DNA from: Streptomyces sp. DH5 | GTDB lineage: Bacteria; Actinomycetota; Actinomycetes; Streptomycetales; Streptomycetaceae | Direction of reading: 5' to 3' | Length of the DNA: 64,000 nt | Assembly: GCF_020873915.1 (NCBI RefSeq) | Contig: NZ_JAHWGP010000012.1 | Coordinates: 1 to 64,000 of the forward strand | Shown here: in pieces, positions 48,685 through 57,085 of the stretch | Layout: each line of letters opens with the position of its first letter | Position numbering within the stretch: the stretch's first letter is position 1 | The notes under the pieces: model-generated | Seen by the model: the letters and a program-made list of their open reading frames with translations, nothing else | Told to the model about the DNA's origin: nothing | Databases searched by the model: none | Program-made: the position numbers and the translations under genes

Positions 48685-51407
48685 CCACGCGACTGTCCCC
48701 GCTCCCGTCGGCCGGACCCGGCCCCAGGCCCTCCGGACGGTCTCCGCGCGCCCTGTGGCACCTCGGTGTGAACGCCGTCGTGGTGGCCTGGCTCGTGCTG
48801 TTCGCCGTGGCCGGGAGTGCCCACCACTTCCTCCCCCACGCCGGCTGGCTGCTGGTGCACACCCTGCTGCTCGGAGCGGTCACCAACGCCGTCGTCATCT
48901 GGTCGGGCCACTTCGCCGCATCCGTGCTCCGGCTGCCGGAGGCGAACCGGGGCGCCCCGGCGGCCCTGCGGCTGCTCTGCCTGAACGCCGGCGCCGTCGC
49001 CGTGATGGGCGGCATGTCCTCCGGCCACTGGCCCGTCGTCCTCGGCGGTGGCACCCTGGTCGCCGCCGCCGTCACCGCGCACGCCGTGTGGCTGGTCCGG
49101 CTGCTGCGCCGGGCGCTGCCGGGCCGGTTCACCATGACCGTGCGCTACTACGTGGCGGCCGCCGCGCTGCTGCCCGCCGGGGCGGGGCTGGGGGTCCTCA
49201 TGGCCCGCGGCGACCTCGGTGGTGACCTCCCCGAACGGGTGCTGATCGCGCACGAGTTGATCAACCTGCTCGGCTGGGTCGGCCTCACCGTGGCCGGCAC
49301 GCTGATCACCCTGTGGCCGACGATGCTGCGTACCCGGGTCGCCGAAGGGGCGGAACGGGCCGGACGCAGGGCCCTGCCCGTGCTGCTCGCCGGCCTCGGC
49401 GCGGCCGTCGCCGCCGCGCTGCTCGGGCCCCCGGCGCTGGCCGCCCCCGGTGTGGCCGCCTACGCCGCCGGACTGGTGATCGCGGGCGTCCCCTGGGTGC
49501 GCGAGGCGCGGGCGAGGACTCCGCGCTCCTTCGCCGCCTGGTCGGTGGCCGCGGGCAGCCTCTGGCTCGCCGGATCCCTGCTGGTGCTGGCCGGCATCCT
49601 CGTCTCCACCACCTCGTGGATCACGGTGGGAGAGCGTACGTCCCTGCTGACCGCGCCGCTCGCCGCCGGCTGGATCGCCCAGGTGCTGCTCGGCGCCCTG
49701 AGCTTCCTCGTCCCCGTGGTCCTGGGCGGCGGCCCCACGGCCGTACGCGCCGCCACCGCCGGACTCGAACGGGCCTGGCCCGCCCGGCTGACCATCACCA
49801 ACGCCGCGCTGCTGCTCTGCGTCCTCCCGGTGCCGTCCATGGTCCGGGTGGTCAACTCCGTCCTGCTGCTGGTGGTGCTGCTGCACTTCCTGACATCGCT
49901 GCTCCTCACGGTCGTACGGGGCCTGCGCGGTCGCCGCGGCGGGTCCGCGGACGTCCCCGCTCCCGCGGACCCGCCCGCCGTCCCGTACCGGGTGCTCGGG
50001 GGAGTGGCCCTGGGGCTCGCGGTCGTGCTGCTGGCCGTCGCGGGCGGCGGCGCGGCGGACGTCCGGTCACTGCCGATCCTGGAGCGGTCGGCCGCGACGA
50101 ACACGGACGGCGCCGAGGTGACCGCGACCGGTCGCACCACGACGGTCGAGGTGACGGTCCGCGGCATGCGGTTCTCACCGGCCTCGGTCGAGGTGCCCGC
50201 CGGTGACCGTCTCGTCATCGAGCTGAACAACACCGGCACCGACACCCACGACCTGGTGCTGGAGAGCGGCGCCCGCACGGACCGCGTCGTGCCGGGGAAG
50301 CGGACGACACTGGACGCGGGGGTCGTCGGCCGGAACCTGGACGGCTGGTGCTCGGTGGTCGGACACCGGCAGATGGGCATGGTCTTCGCCGTACGGGTCA
50401 CCGGGGGCGACGCCGGCCGCGCGACCGGCGGGGACGACGGCGCCACCGCGCCCGAGGACGGTGCGGGAACCGGACACCACCACGGCGGAACGACCACCGG
50501 GGGCACCGGCGAGTCCGCCGCCGACGCCTTCGACCCGATGGCCGAACCGTCCGAGGGCTTCACCGCCCGCGACGCCGAACTGCCGCCCACGACCGACCAG
50601 TCCGGCCCCCGGCTGCACAAGCGCACCCTCACCGTGCGGGAGGCGGAGGCCGAAGTGGCCCCCGGCGTGCGGCAGAAGCTGTGGACCTTCGGCGGGACGG
50701 CCCCCGGACCCGTCCTGCGCGGACGCGTCGGTGACACCTTCGAGATCACCCTCGTCAACGACGGCACCCTCGGCCACTCCGTCGACTTCCACGCCGGAGC
50801 GCTGGCCCCGGACCGGCCGATGCGCACCATCCAGCCCGGCGAGTCGCTGACGTACCGGTTCGAGGCCACCCGCAGCGGGGTGTGGATGTACCACTGCTCG
50901 ACCATGCCGATGTCCCTGCACATCGCCAACGGCATGTTCGGCGCCGTGGTCGTCGACCCACCGGACCTGCCGCGCGTGGACCGCGAATACCTGCTGGTCC
51001 AGTCGGAGTTCTACCTCGGCGAGCAGAACGGGACGGCCGACGCCGCGAAGCTGAAGGCCCAGCACCCCGACGTGGTCGCCTTCAACGGGTACGCCAACCA
51101 GTACGACCACGCCCCGCTCACCGCGAAGGCCGGCGAGCGCGTACGGATCTGGGTGCTGACGGCGGGTCCGAACGTGCCCGGCGCCTTCCACGTCGTGGGC
51201 GGACAGTTCGACACGGTGTTCCGTGAGGGCGCGTACGACCTGAAGCCGGGCGGCCCGGAGCAAGGCGGCGCACAGGTCCTCGATCTCGCCCCCGCGTCGG
51301 GCGGATTCGTCGAGCTGACCCTGCCCGAGGCCGGGAACTACCCGTTCGTCTCCCACATCATGAGCGACGCCGAACGCGGCGCGCACGGCCTCCTGCGCGT
51401 GCGCTGA
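48681..51407 (+). CDS. Membrane-cupredoxin-copper nitrite reductase fusion
   Basis: This 908-residue protein has three parts. Residues about 25-450 form many transmembrane helices related to the upstream protein. Residues about 480-580 form a cupredoxin with a blue-copper set (THD, WCSVVGHRQMGM). Residues about 620-908 form a two-domain NirK. Its ligands match copper nitrite reductase: His699, His738, Cys739, His747, Met752 in the type 1 region, and His704, His738 and His892 with Asp702 and His837 around the type 2 site. It should reduce nitrite to NO, with the first cupredoxin delivering electrons. Coupled GTG start by GTGA. Confidence 0.88.
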   Translation: MTTRLSPLPSAGPGPRPSGRSPRALWHLGVNAVVVAWLVLFAVAGSAHHFLPHAGWLLVHTLLLGAVTNAVVIWSGHFAASVLRLPEANRGAPAALRLLCLNAGAVAVMGGMSSGHWPVVLGGGTLVAAAVTAHAVWLVRLLRRALPGRFTMTVRYYVAAAALLPAGAGLGVLMARGDLGGDLPERVLIAHELINLLGWVGLTVAGTLITLWPTMLRTRVAEGAERAGRRALPVLLAGLGAAVAAALLGPPALAAPGVAAYAAGLVIAGVPWVREARARTPRSFAAWSVAAGSLWLAGSLLVLAGILVSTTSWITVGERTSLLTAPLAAGWIAQVLLGALSFLVPVVLGGGPTAVRAATAGLERAWPARLTITNAALLLCVLPVPSMVRVVNSVLLLVVLLHFLTSLLLTVVRGLRGRRGGSADVPAPADPPAVPYRVLGGVALGLAVVLLAVAGGGAADVRSLPILERSAATNTDGAEVTATGRTTTVEVTVRGMRFSPASVEVPAGDRLVIELNNTGTDTHDLVLESGARTDRVVPGKRTTLDAGVVGRNLDGWCSVVGHRQMGMVFAVRVTGGDAGRATGGDDGATAPEDGAGTGHHHGGTTTGGTGESAADAFDPMAEPSEGFTARDAELPPTTDQSGPRLHKRTLTVREAEAEVAPGVRQKLWTFGGTAPGPVLRGRVGDTFEITLVNDGTLGHSVDFHAGALAPDRPMRTIQPGESLTYRFEATRSGVWMYHCSTMPMSLHIANGMFGAVVVDPPDLPRVDREYLLVQSEFYLGEQNGTADAAKLKAQHPDVVAFNGYANQYDHAPLTAKAGERVRIWVLTAGPNVPGAFHVVGGQFDTVFREGAYDLKPGGPEQGGAQVLDLAPASGGFVELTLPEAGNYPFVSHIMSDAERGAHGLLRVR

Positions 51408-51518
51408 ACGGACCGTACCGCCGTGGTGGGCGAGACCCTGATCGGCCACCGTGATCCACCGTTCGTCCACGCCTGTCCGGCCCGCTCGAGCGCCGCCCCG
51501 GTGACCGGCCGGACGGCA

Positions 51519-51550
51519 ACGGCCCCCCGCCCGCAGGGGCGAGGGGCCGT
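51519..51550. terminator. Hairpin ending the nitrite reductase operon
   Basis: ACGGCCCCCCGCCC (51519-51532) pairs with GGGGCGAGGGGCCGT (51536-51550) with minor bulges. It lies between the plus-strand operon and the convergent DUF5336 gene, so it can terminate both. Confidence 0.65.
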
Positions 51551-51569
51551 GACGAGGAGGAGCGGGGGA

Positions 51570-52412
51570 TCAGCCGCGCTGAATGCCCGACGTGTCCTGC
51601 AGGACGCCGCGACGGCCGTCCTGCGTCTGCGCGACGAGCGCCTGGCCGCGCTGCTCGACCGCCAGGTACCAGGTACCGGGGGCCAGTTCGGCGATCGGCG
51701 TCGACGAGCCGTCCTCCGCGAACAGCGGCCGGGGCACCGGCACGGCGAACCAGAACGGCGAGAAGTCGCCGGCGGGCGCCGGAGCGGTGGGCTGACCCTG
51801 CTGCGGCTGCCCCGGGTAGGGCTGCTGCCCGGGCCCGCCGGGCTGGCCCGGCTGCGGCTGGCCACCGAAGGAGGCCTGCTGCCCGCCCGCGCCCGGGTAG
51901 CCGTAACCGCCGGGAGGCTGGGCGCCGTAGGGCTGCGGCGCGGCCGGACGGGCGGCCGGGAGGAGGGCCCCCTTGAGGGCCGGGACCAGGGGCGTCGCGA
52001 TCGCGGCGCCGGCCATGACGAGCGTGGCGACCAGCGCGAGGATCAGGCCCGTGCCGGCGCCGATGTCCGCGGAGAAGCCCCCGCTGCCGTCGAAACCGCC
52101 CACCGGGTCGAAGATGTTGCCGAGCGCGCACCAGGCGGCGAACACCGTGAAGGCCACACCGAACTGGCCGAGGTCGAGGCCGGCGACCTTGCGCGGCTGC
52201 GGCAGCCCCCGGGCCACGACGACCAGCGCCGCACCGATGATCCCCGCCAGCACGACGCCGAGCACCACCGGCCCGCTGTCCCACAGGTTGGGGATGTCCG
52301 CGCTGTCCGGGGCGCCATCGATCGAGTACAGATCGAGGAACGACGCGATGAACAGCAATACCGCTGCTCCGATCACCACGCCGTCGCCTCGAGTGAGGGA
52401 GCGGATATTCAC
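51570..52412 (-). CDS. DUF5336-type membrane protein with Pro/Gln-rich tail
   Basis: This 280-residue protein has four transmembrane helices (residues about 15-145; GDGVVIGAAVLLFIASFLDL, VVLGVVLAGIIGAALVVVAR, LGQFGVAFTVFAAWCALGN, LILALVATLVMAGAAIAT), then a Pro/Gly/Gln/Tyr-rich stretch (GQQPYPGQPQQGQP). It ends in a compact C-terminal part (FSPFWFAVPVPRPLFAED, STPIAELAPGTWYLAVEQRG). The family is common in actinobacteria and of unknown function. The GTG at 52412 follows GAAGGAC. It is divergent to nothing nearby; 158 bp separate it from the amidase stop. Confidence 0.82.
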   Translation of the reverse strand: MNIRSLTRGDGVVIGAAVLLFIASFLDLYSIDGAPDSADIPNLWDSGPVVLGVVLAGIIGAALVVVARGLPQPRKVAGLDLGQFGVAFTVFAAWCALGNIFDPVGGFDGSGGFSADIGAGTGLILALVATLVMAGAAIATPLVPALKGALLPAARPAAPQPYGAQPPGGYGYPGAGGQQASFGGQPQPGQPGGPGQQPYPGQPQQGQPTAPAPAGDFSPFWFAVPVPRPLFAEDGSSTPIAELAPGTWYLAVEQRGQALVAQTQDGRRGVLQDTSGIQRG

Positions 52413-52570
52413 TTCAGGTCCTTCGTAGGTCGTCTCGTCGTCGGAAGAGGCGTCGCTGTCACCATGTCGCCCTAAGGATCCGGTGCGAAGCGCGGGGGTG
52501 GCCCCTCATCGTACGGACGACACTATCGTCCGCAGGATCGGGCTGTCCGCCTGGATCACTGCGATGACCC

Positions 52571-53554
52571 TTACCCGCGCAGGAAGCTCACGATTCCGTC
52601 GGTGATCCCCTGCGCCGCTTTCTGCCGCCAGGCACCGCTGGTCAGCAGCGCCGCGTCCTTGCTATCGCGCATGTTGCCGCACTCGATGAACACCTTGGGA
52701 ACCGTTGACAGATTGAGACCGCCCAGATCCTTACGCGTGACGAGTCCGGTACCGCCACCGGTGTAGTTGGAGGGCGCGCTGCCGGTGGCGCGCACGAAGT
52801 TGCCCGCGATGCGCTCACCGAGGTCGCGCGACGGCCCGACGATGGCGCGGGTGTCGGCGGCACCGGCCCGCACACTGCCCGGCAGGATGACGTGGAAGCC
52901 GCGGTTGCCGGTGCCGGAGCCGTCCGCGTGGAGGGAGACGACGGCGTCGGCCTTGGCGTCGTTGCCGATGCGGGCCCGCTCGTCGACGCACGGCCCGAAC
53001 GGCCGGTCGTCGTCCTGCGTCAGTTTCACCGTGGCGCCCCGCGCTTCGAGGAGCGTACGCATCCGGTGCGCGACGTCGAGGGTGAACTCGGCCTCGGCGT
53101 AACCGTCGTTGGTGGAGGTCCCGGTGGTGTCGCACTCCTTGCGGTTCGTGCCGATGTCCACGGTGCGGTTGATCTCGGTGGTGTGCCGGAAGTTGCCCGG
53201 GTTGTGTCCCGGGTCGATGACGACGACCTTGCCCTTGAGCGCGCCGGACGCGGCGGGGGCGGACGCCGGCGGGGACGTGGCGGTGGCGGAGGCGCCGGGC
53301 TTCTCGTCCTCGGCCGACGGCGACGCGCTCCCGCCGGAGGGCGACGGCGTACGGGACGATCCCGGCGCGGAAGCCGACGGGGGGACGGAGGTGCCTCCCG
53401 GGGCGGCCCCGTCGCCTTCCGAGCCGCCCACTGCCGCGTACACGCCCCACCCGAGCAGCCCTCCGGACACGAGCGCGGCGAGCGCCACGGTCAGGGTGCG
53501 ACGCCGGGGCCGCCGGGGCGGGGCAGGTTCGAAGCCGGGTCCTGTGTACGACAC
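52571..53554 (-). CDS. N-acetylmuramoyl-L-alanine amidase (Amidase_3)
   Basis: This 327-residue protein has an N-terminal membrane anchor or signal (RRTLTVALAALVSGGLLGWG, about 18-40) and a Pro/Ser-rich linker. From about residue 108 it is a zinc amidase: VVVIDPGHNPGN (His), YAEAEFTLDVA (Glu), VVSLHADGSG (His) and FIECGNMRDSKDAALL (catalytic Glu). It cleaves the amide between MurNAc and the stem peptide outside the membrane. The GTG at 53554 opens it. The methyltransferase stop lies 10 bp upstream, so the genes may be cotranscribed. Confidence 0.93.
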   Translation of the reverse strand: MSYTGPGFEPAPPRRPRRRTLTVALAALVSGGLLGWGVYAAVGGSEGDGAAPGGTSVPPSASAPGSSRTPSPSGGSASPSAEDEKPGASATATSPPASAPAASGALKGKVVVIDPGHNPGNFRHTTEINRTVDIGTNRKECDTTGTSTNDGYAEAEFTLDVAHRMRTLLEARGATVKLTQDDDRPFGPCVDERARIGNDAKADAVVSLHADGSGTGNRGFHVILPGSVRAGAADTRAIVGPSRDLGERIAGNFVRATGSAPSNYTGGGTGLVTRKDLGGLNLSTVPKVFIECGNMRDSKDAALLTSGAWRQKAAQGITDGIVSFLRG

Positions 53555-53563
53555 GCAGTCACC

Positions 53564-54223
53564 CTAACGGTCTCCGGCACCCGGGCCCGTACGGCGCAGG
53601 ACGCGCAGGGAGCCGGTGGCCGACACCTCGGTGAACGCGCCGGACGCGAGGGCGCGGAGGTAGACGCGGTAGGGGGCCTGCCCGGTGAACTCGTCGACGG
53701 GGTCGGGGAAGACGTCGTGGATGACGAGGAGGCCGCCCTCGGCGACGTGCGGGGCCCAGCCCTCGTAGTCGGCGGTGGCGTGCTCGTCGGTGTGGCCGCC
53801 GTCGATGAAGACGAGGCCGAGCGGGGACGCCCACAGCGCGGCGATCTGCGGGGACCGGCCGACCAGGGCGACCACGTGGTCCTCCAGGCCCGCCCGGTGC
53901 AGGGTGCGGCGGAAGGTGGGGAGGGTGTCCATCAGGCCCAGTTCGGGGTCGACGGTCTCCGGGTCGTGGTAGTCCCAGCCGGGCTGCTGCTCCTCGCTGC
54001 CGCGGTGGTGGTCCACGGTGAGCGCGGTGACACCGGCCGCGCGGGCCGCGTCGGCGAGCAGGATCGTGGAGCGTCCGCAGTAGGTGCCGACCTCCAGCAG
54101 GGGCAGGCCCAGCCGGCCGGCGTCGGCCGCCGCCGCGTACAGGGCCAGGCCCTCGTCCGCGGGCATGAAGCCCTTCGCCGCCTCGAAAGCGGCCAGGATC
54201 CCGGGCTCGGGTGCCGTCGACAT
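53564..54223 (-). CDS. Class I SAM-dependent methyltransferase
   Basis: This 219-residue enzyme has PLLEVGTYCGRSTILLADAAR (SAM loop, about 40-60), LTVDHHRGSEEQQ (acidic partner), VFIDGGHTDEHATADYEGWA and LLVIHDVFPDP, the pattern of a family of small O- or N-methyltransferases annotated as class I SAM-dependent. The His in VDHHRG and EEH/HTDEHA may form a metal site as in the CCoAOMT group. The ATG at 54223 follows GAGAGG. Its substrate is unknown. It starts 10 bp before the amidase gene begins on the same strand. Confidence 0.85.
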   Translation of the reverse strand: MSTAPEPGILAAFEAAKGFMPADEGLALYAAAADAGRLGLPLLEVGTYCGRSTILLADAARAAGVTALTVDHHRGSEEQQPGWDYHDPETVDPELGLMDTLPTFRRTLHRAGLEDHVVALVGRSPQIAALWASPLGLVFIDGGHTDEHATADYEGWAPHVAEGGLLVIHDVFPDPVDEFTGQAPYRVYLRALASGAFTEVSATGSLRVLRRTGPGAGDR

Positions 54224-54895
54224 GGGACTTGCCTCTCCCGAGGTCACAGGTGTGTGCACGGGCCCATGCTGCCGCACGTCCGACCCGCACGGAGGACAGG
54301 GGGTGCCGACAGGTGATTGGGACGGTCCCGGCCCGCCGGGCGCGCCGGACGGCCACCGCCCGTCGCCGGCGCCGACGGGCGGAGCCCGCCCCGCGGCCGT
54401 GACGGCCCGACCGGACGAACTCCGGCCAGGCGACCGGGAGACCCGCCCTGCCAGGGACCGGCCTCCCGGTCGGAGCCGCCCCCGCCCGGCGCACGGCGCG
54501 CCGGCCGGGAAGCCTCCGCTCGGGCCGGCTTCGCGGCGGGACGCCGGTAGGGGTGGCCGGAACGGCGGTCGTGTGCCGGGACGTCGGTGGGGGGTGCCGG
54601 GAACGCCGGCCGTGTGCCGGGACGTCGGTGGGGGTGGCGGCATGTCGGCGCGCCGGCCGGGAAGCCTCCGCTCGGGCCGGCTTCGCGGCGGGACGCCGGT
54701 GGGGGTGGCGGCATGTCGGCGCGCCGGCCGGGAAGCCTCCGCTCGGGCCGGCTTCGCGGCGGGACGCCGGTGGGGGTGCCGGGAACGCCGGCCGTGTTCC
54801 GGGACGTCGGCGCGGGCCGGCGGCATGTCGGCCGTGCCCCGCCCGGCTTCCCGACGCCGTCACGGCGCTCGGGCTGCTGCCGGGGAGGCCTGCGC
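54224..54895. repeat. Noncoding tandem-repeat block
   Basis: This 672-bp gap lacks a convincing gene. A 71-bp unit starting GCGCGCCGGCCGGGAAGCCT occurs at 54496, 54648 and 54719 (the last two head to tail). A second unit with GTGTGCCGGGACGTCGGTGG occurs at about 54570 and 54611, with a variant near 54794. The 71-bp period is not a multiple of three, so the repeats were not kept as coding sequence. Confidence 0.8.
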
Positions 54896-56425
54896 TCAGG
54901 GGCCGACTTCCCCGCGGGCCTCGGCGCGGGCGGTGGGAACGCCCGCCGTCCCCAGGGGCGCGCGCAGGGCCGTCTCCGCACGGGCCGGGTTCGCGTCCTC
55001 CTCGCTGCTCGCCCGGAGCCGCGGATGCGGCTCGGGACGGCCCGGCAGGAACAGGGCCAGCAGCAGACCGACGGCCACCGCGGCGGTCGCGATCAGGAAG
55101 GAGACGCGGAAGCCGTGCAGCGTCGGGATCTCCACCCCGCCCACGGTGTCCGCCGTGTTCGCCAGCACCATGCCGACGACGGCGCTCGACACCGACGTGC
55201 CGATGGACCGCATCAGCGTGTTGAGGCCGTTCGCGGCGCCCGTCTCGGAGGCCGGGACCGCGCCGATGATCAGCGCGGGCAGGGAGGAGTAGGCGAGGCC
55301 GATGCCCGCGCCGAGCACCACCGAGGTGACGACGGTCTGCCAGACGGCGTCCATCAGCCCGAGTCCGCCCCCGTACCCGGCCGCGATGATCAGCAGGCCG
55401 AGGATGAGCGTGTGCTTCGGGCCGTACCGGGTGGACAGCCGGGCGTAGAGGGGGGCGGTGAACATCATCGTCACGCCCAGCGGGGCCACGCACAGGCCCG
55501 CGACGACCATCGACTGGCCGAGCCCGTGCCCGGCGGGCAGCTGGAGCAGCTGGGGGAGGACCAGGGAGACGACGAAGAAGGAGACGCCGACCATGATCGA
55601 CGCGAGGTTGGTGAGCAGCACCTCGCGGCGGGCGGTGGTGCGCAGGTCCACCAGGGGGGCGGCGCGGCGCAGTTCCATGCGGCCCCACAGGAGCAGGACC
55701 ACGACGGCGGCTCCGGACAGACCCAGCGTGGTGCCCGACGACCAGCCCCAGTCACCGCCCTTGGAGACGGGGAGCAGGAACAGGAGGAGCCCGGCGGACA
55801 GGCCCAGTGCGCCAGGCAGGTCGAAGGTGCCCCGGGCGCGCACCGGCGACTCCGGTACGACGGCCAGGGTGAGGACGATGGCGAGGACACCGAGGGCCGC
55901 GGCGCCGGAGTAGAGGGCGTGCCAGTCGGAGTTCTGGGCGACCAGCGCGGCGGCGGGCAGCGCGAGACCGCCGCCGACGCCTATGGAGGAACTCATCAGG
56001 GCCATCGCCGAGCCCAGCCGCTCCCGCGGCAGCATGTCGCGCATCAGGCCGATACCGAGCGGAATCGCGCCCATCGCGACCCCCTGGAGCGTACGGCCGG
56101 TGATCATCAGGATCAGATCACTCGTGCTCGCGCTGACCAGCGCGCCCACGACCATCACCGCGAGGCTGGCGATCAGCATGCGCCGCTTGCCGTACAGATC
56201 GCCGAGGCGGCCCATGATCGGGGTGGCGACGGCGCCGGACAGCAGGGTGGAGGTCAGTACCCAGGTGGCGTCGGCGGGGGAGGCGTCCAGCAGGCGCGGC
56301 AGGTCCTTGACGACCGGGACCAGCAGGGTCTGCATCACCGCGACGACGATGCCCGCGAAGGCGAGCACCGGGACCACGGCCCCGCCCGCTCTGCCGGAGG
56401 GACGGTCGGTCGTCATCTGCGTCAT
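54896..56425 (-). CDS. DHA2/EmrB-type MFS transporter
   Basis: This 509-residue protein has 14 transmembrane helices of the drug:H+ antiporter type. The motifs are TPIMGRLGDLYGKRRMLIA (loop 2-3), GMRLDMLPRERL-like GIGLMRDMLPRERLGSAMAL, and a long central domain. It probably exports small drugs or metabolites. The C-terminal 60 residues are a disordered Ala/Pro-rich tail. The ATG at 56425 follows GGAGG by eight bases; earlier in-frame Met codons lack that site. The repeat block lies just after its 3' end. Confidence 0.92.
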   Translation of the reverse strand: MTQMTTDRPSGRAGGAVVPVLAFAGIVVAVMQTLLVPVVKDLPRLLDASPADATWVLTSTLLSGAVATPIMGRLGDLYGKRRMLIASLAVMVVGALVSASTSDLILMITGRTLQGVAMGAIPLGIGLMRDMLPRERLGSAMALMSSSIGVGGGLALPAAALVAQNSDWHALYSGAAALGVLAIVLTLAVVPESPVRARGTFDLPGALGLSAGLLLFLLPVSKGGDWGWSSGTTLGLSGAAVVVLLLWGRMELRRAAPLVDLRTTARREVLLTNLASIMVGVSFFVVSLVLPQLLQLPAGHGLGQSMVVAGLCVAPLGVTMMFTAPLYARLSTRYGPKHTLILGLLIIAAGYGGGLGLMDAVWQTVVTSVVLGAGIGLAYSSLPALIIGAVPASETGAANGLNTLMRSIGTSVSSAVVGMVLANTADTVGGVEIPTLHGFRVSFLIATAAVAVGLLLALFLPGRPEPHPRLRASSEEDANPARAETALRAPLGTAGVPTARAEARGEVGP

Positions 56426-56560
56426 GAAGGGTGCCTCCGGGGGCCGGCCGTTTCCGGGAATACGTGCAACCGAACCCCGTACACCGAGGCAACTGTTCCG
56501 ATGCTTTGGCACCCTAACGAACTCTTGACCGTTCTTTGACCGCCTCGGCCTTCCTGTTCA

Positions 56561-56603
56561 CGCCTCCGCCCGCCCCCGGTGGAGCGGGGGGCGGGCGGAG
56601 GCG
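56561..56603. terminator. Strong hairpin after the small WGxxGxxG gene
   Basis: CGCCTCCGCCCGCCCCC (56561-56577) pairs with GGGGGGCGGGCGGAGGCG (56586-56603) in a long GC stem. It lies just beyond the stop of the minus-strand gene at 56617 and upstream of the MFS gene, so it insulates the two. Confidence 0.75.
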
Positions 56604-56616
56604 TTGGTGCCGGAGG

Positions 56617-56871
56617 TCACATGCGTGTGCTTCCGGGGGTGTCACGGTGGTGCTGTTGCTTGTTCTTGCGGGGGATCAGGCCCGCGAGGCCCAGGAGGCC
56701 GAGGAGTCCCCACAGTCCGCCGTTGCCGCCGCCGTCGTCGTCGTCCTGTGCCTGGACGACTGTGGCGGTGGCCGTCTTGGCCGGCTCCTCGGCGGTCTGG
56801 CCGAAGGCCGCGCCGGCGGGGGCCACAGCGAGCAGAACGCCGATGGCGACGGTGCCCAGGAACTTGCGCAT
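56617..56871 (-). CDS. Secreted WGxxGxxG small membrane-anchored protein
   Basis: This 84-residue protein has a signal peptide (residues 1-24, ending FGQ), a short acidic/Gly spacer (DDDDGGGNGG) and the tail motif WGLLGLLGLAGLIPRKNKQQ, that is, WGxxGxxG followed by a hydrophobic run and basic residues. That layout is the WGxxGxxG sorting tail of Gram-positive surface proteins, which anchors the product in the membrane. The ATG at 56871 follows GGGAGG. No partner gene is adjacent, apart from two MFS transporters. Confidence 0.82.
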   Translation of the reverse strand: MRKFLGTVAIGVLLAVAPAGAAFGQTAEEPAKTATATVVQAQDDDDGGGNGGLWGLLGLLGLAGLIPRKNKQQHHRDTPGSTRM

Positions 56872-57085
56872 GTGCTGCCTCCCTCATCTCGGTGATGCTC
56901 AGCAGCCGCTGTCGCATCGCCCCATCCGTAGTGCCCCCTCATCCCACCCTTATGTTCGTGAATGGGGAGAATTCTGCCGTTTTGGTTGTCTCTTCAATCG
57001 ATCGGTGCTTTCTCCGCCTACGCCGGGCGACCGACCCTGCGTCGGCCGAAATGCCGATGCGGGATGGCACGGGCCGGTTGAGAGC

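Noticed and set aside
53559-55688. Long minus-strand frame through the tandem-repeat block
   Set aside because: It merges the methyltransferase region, the repeats and part of the MFS gene out of frame. Known proteins in other frames explain both ends, and the middle is repeat DNA with a non-triplet period.
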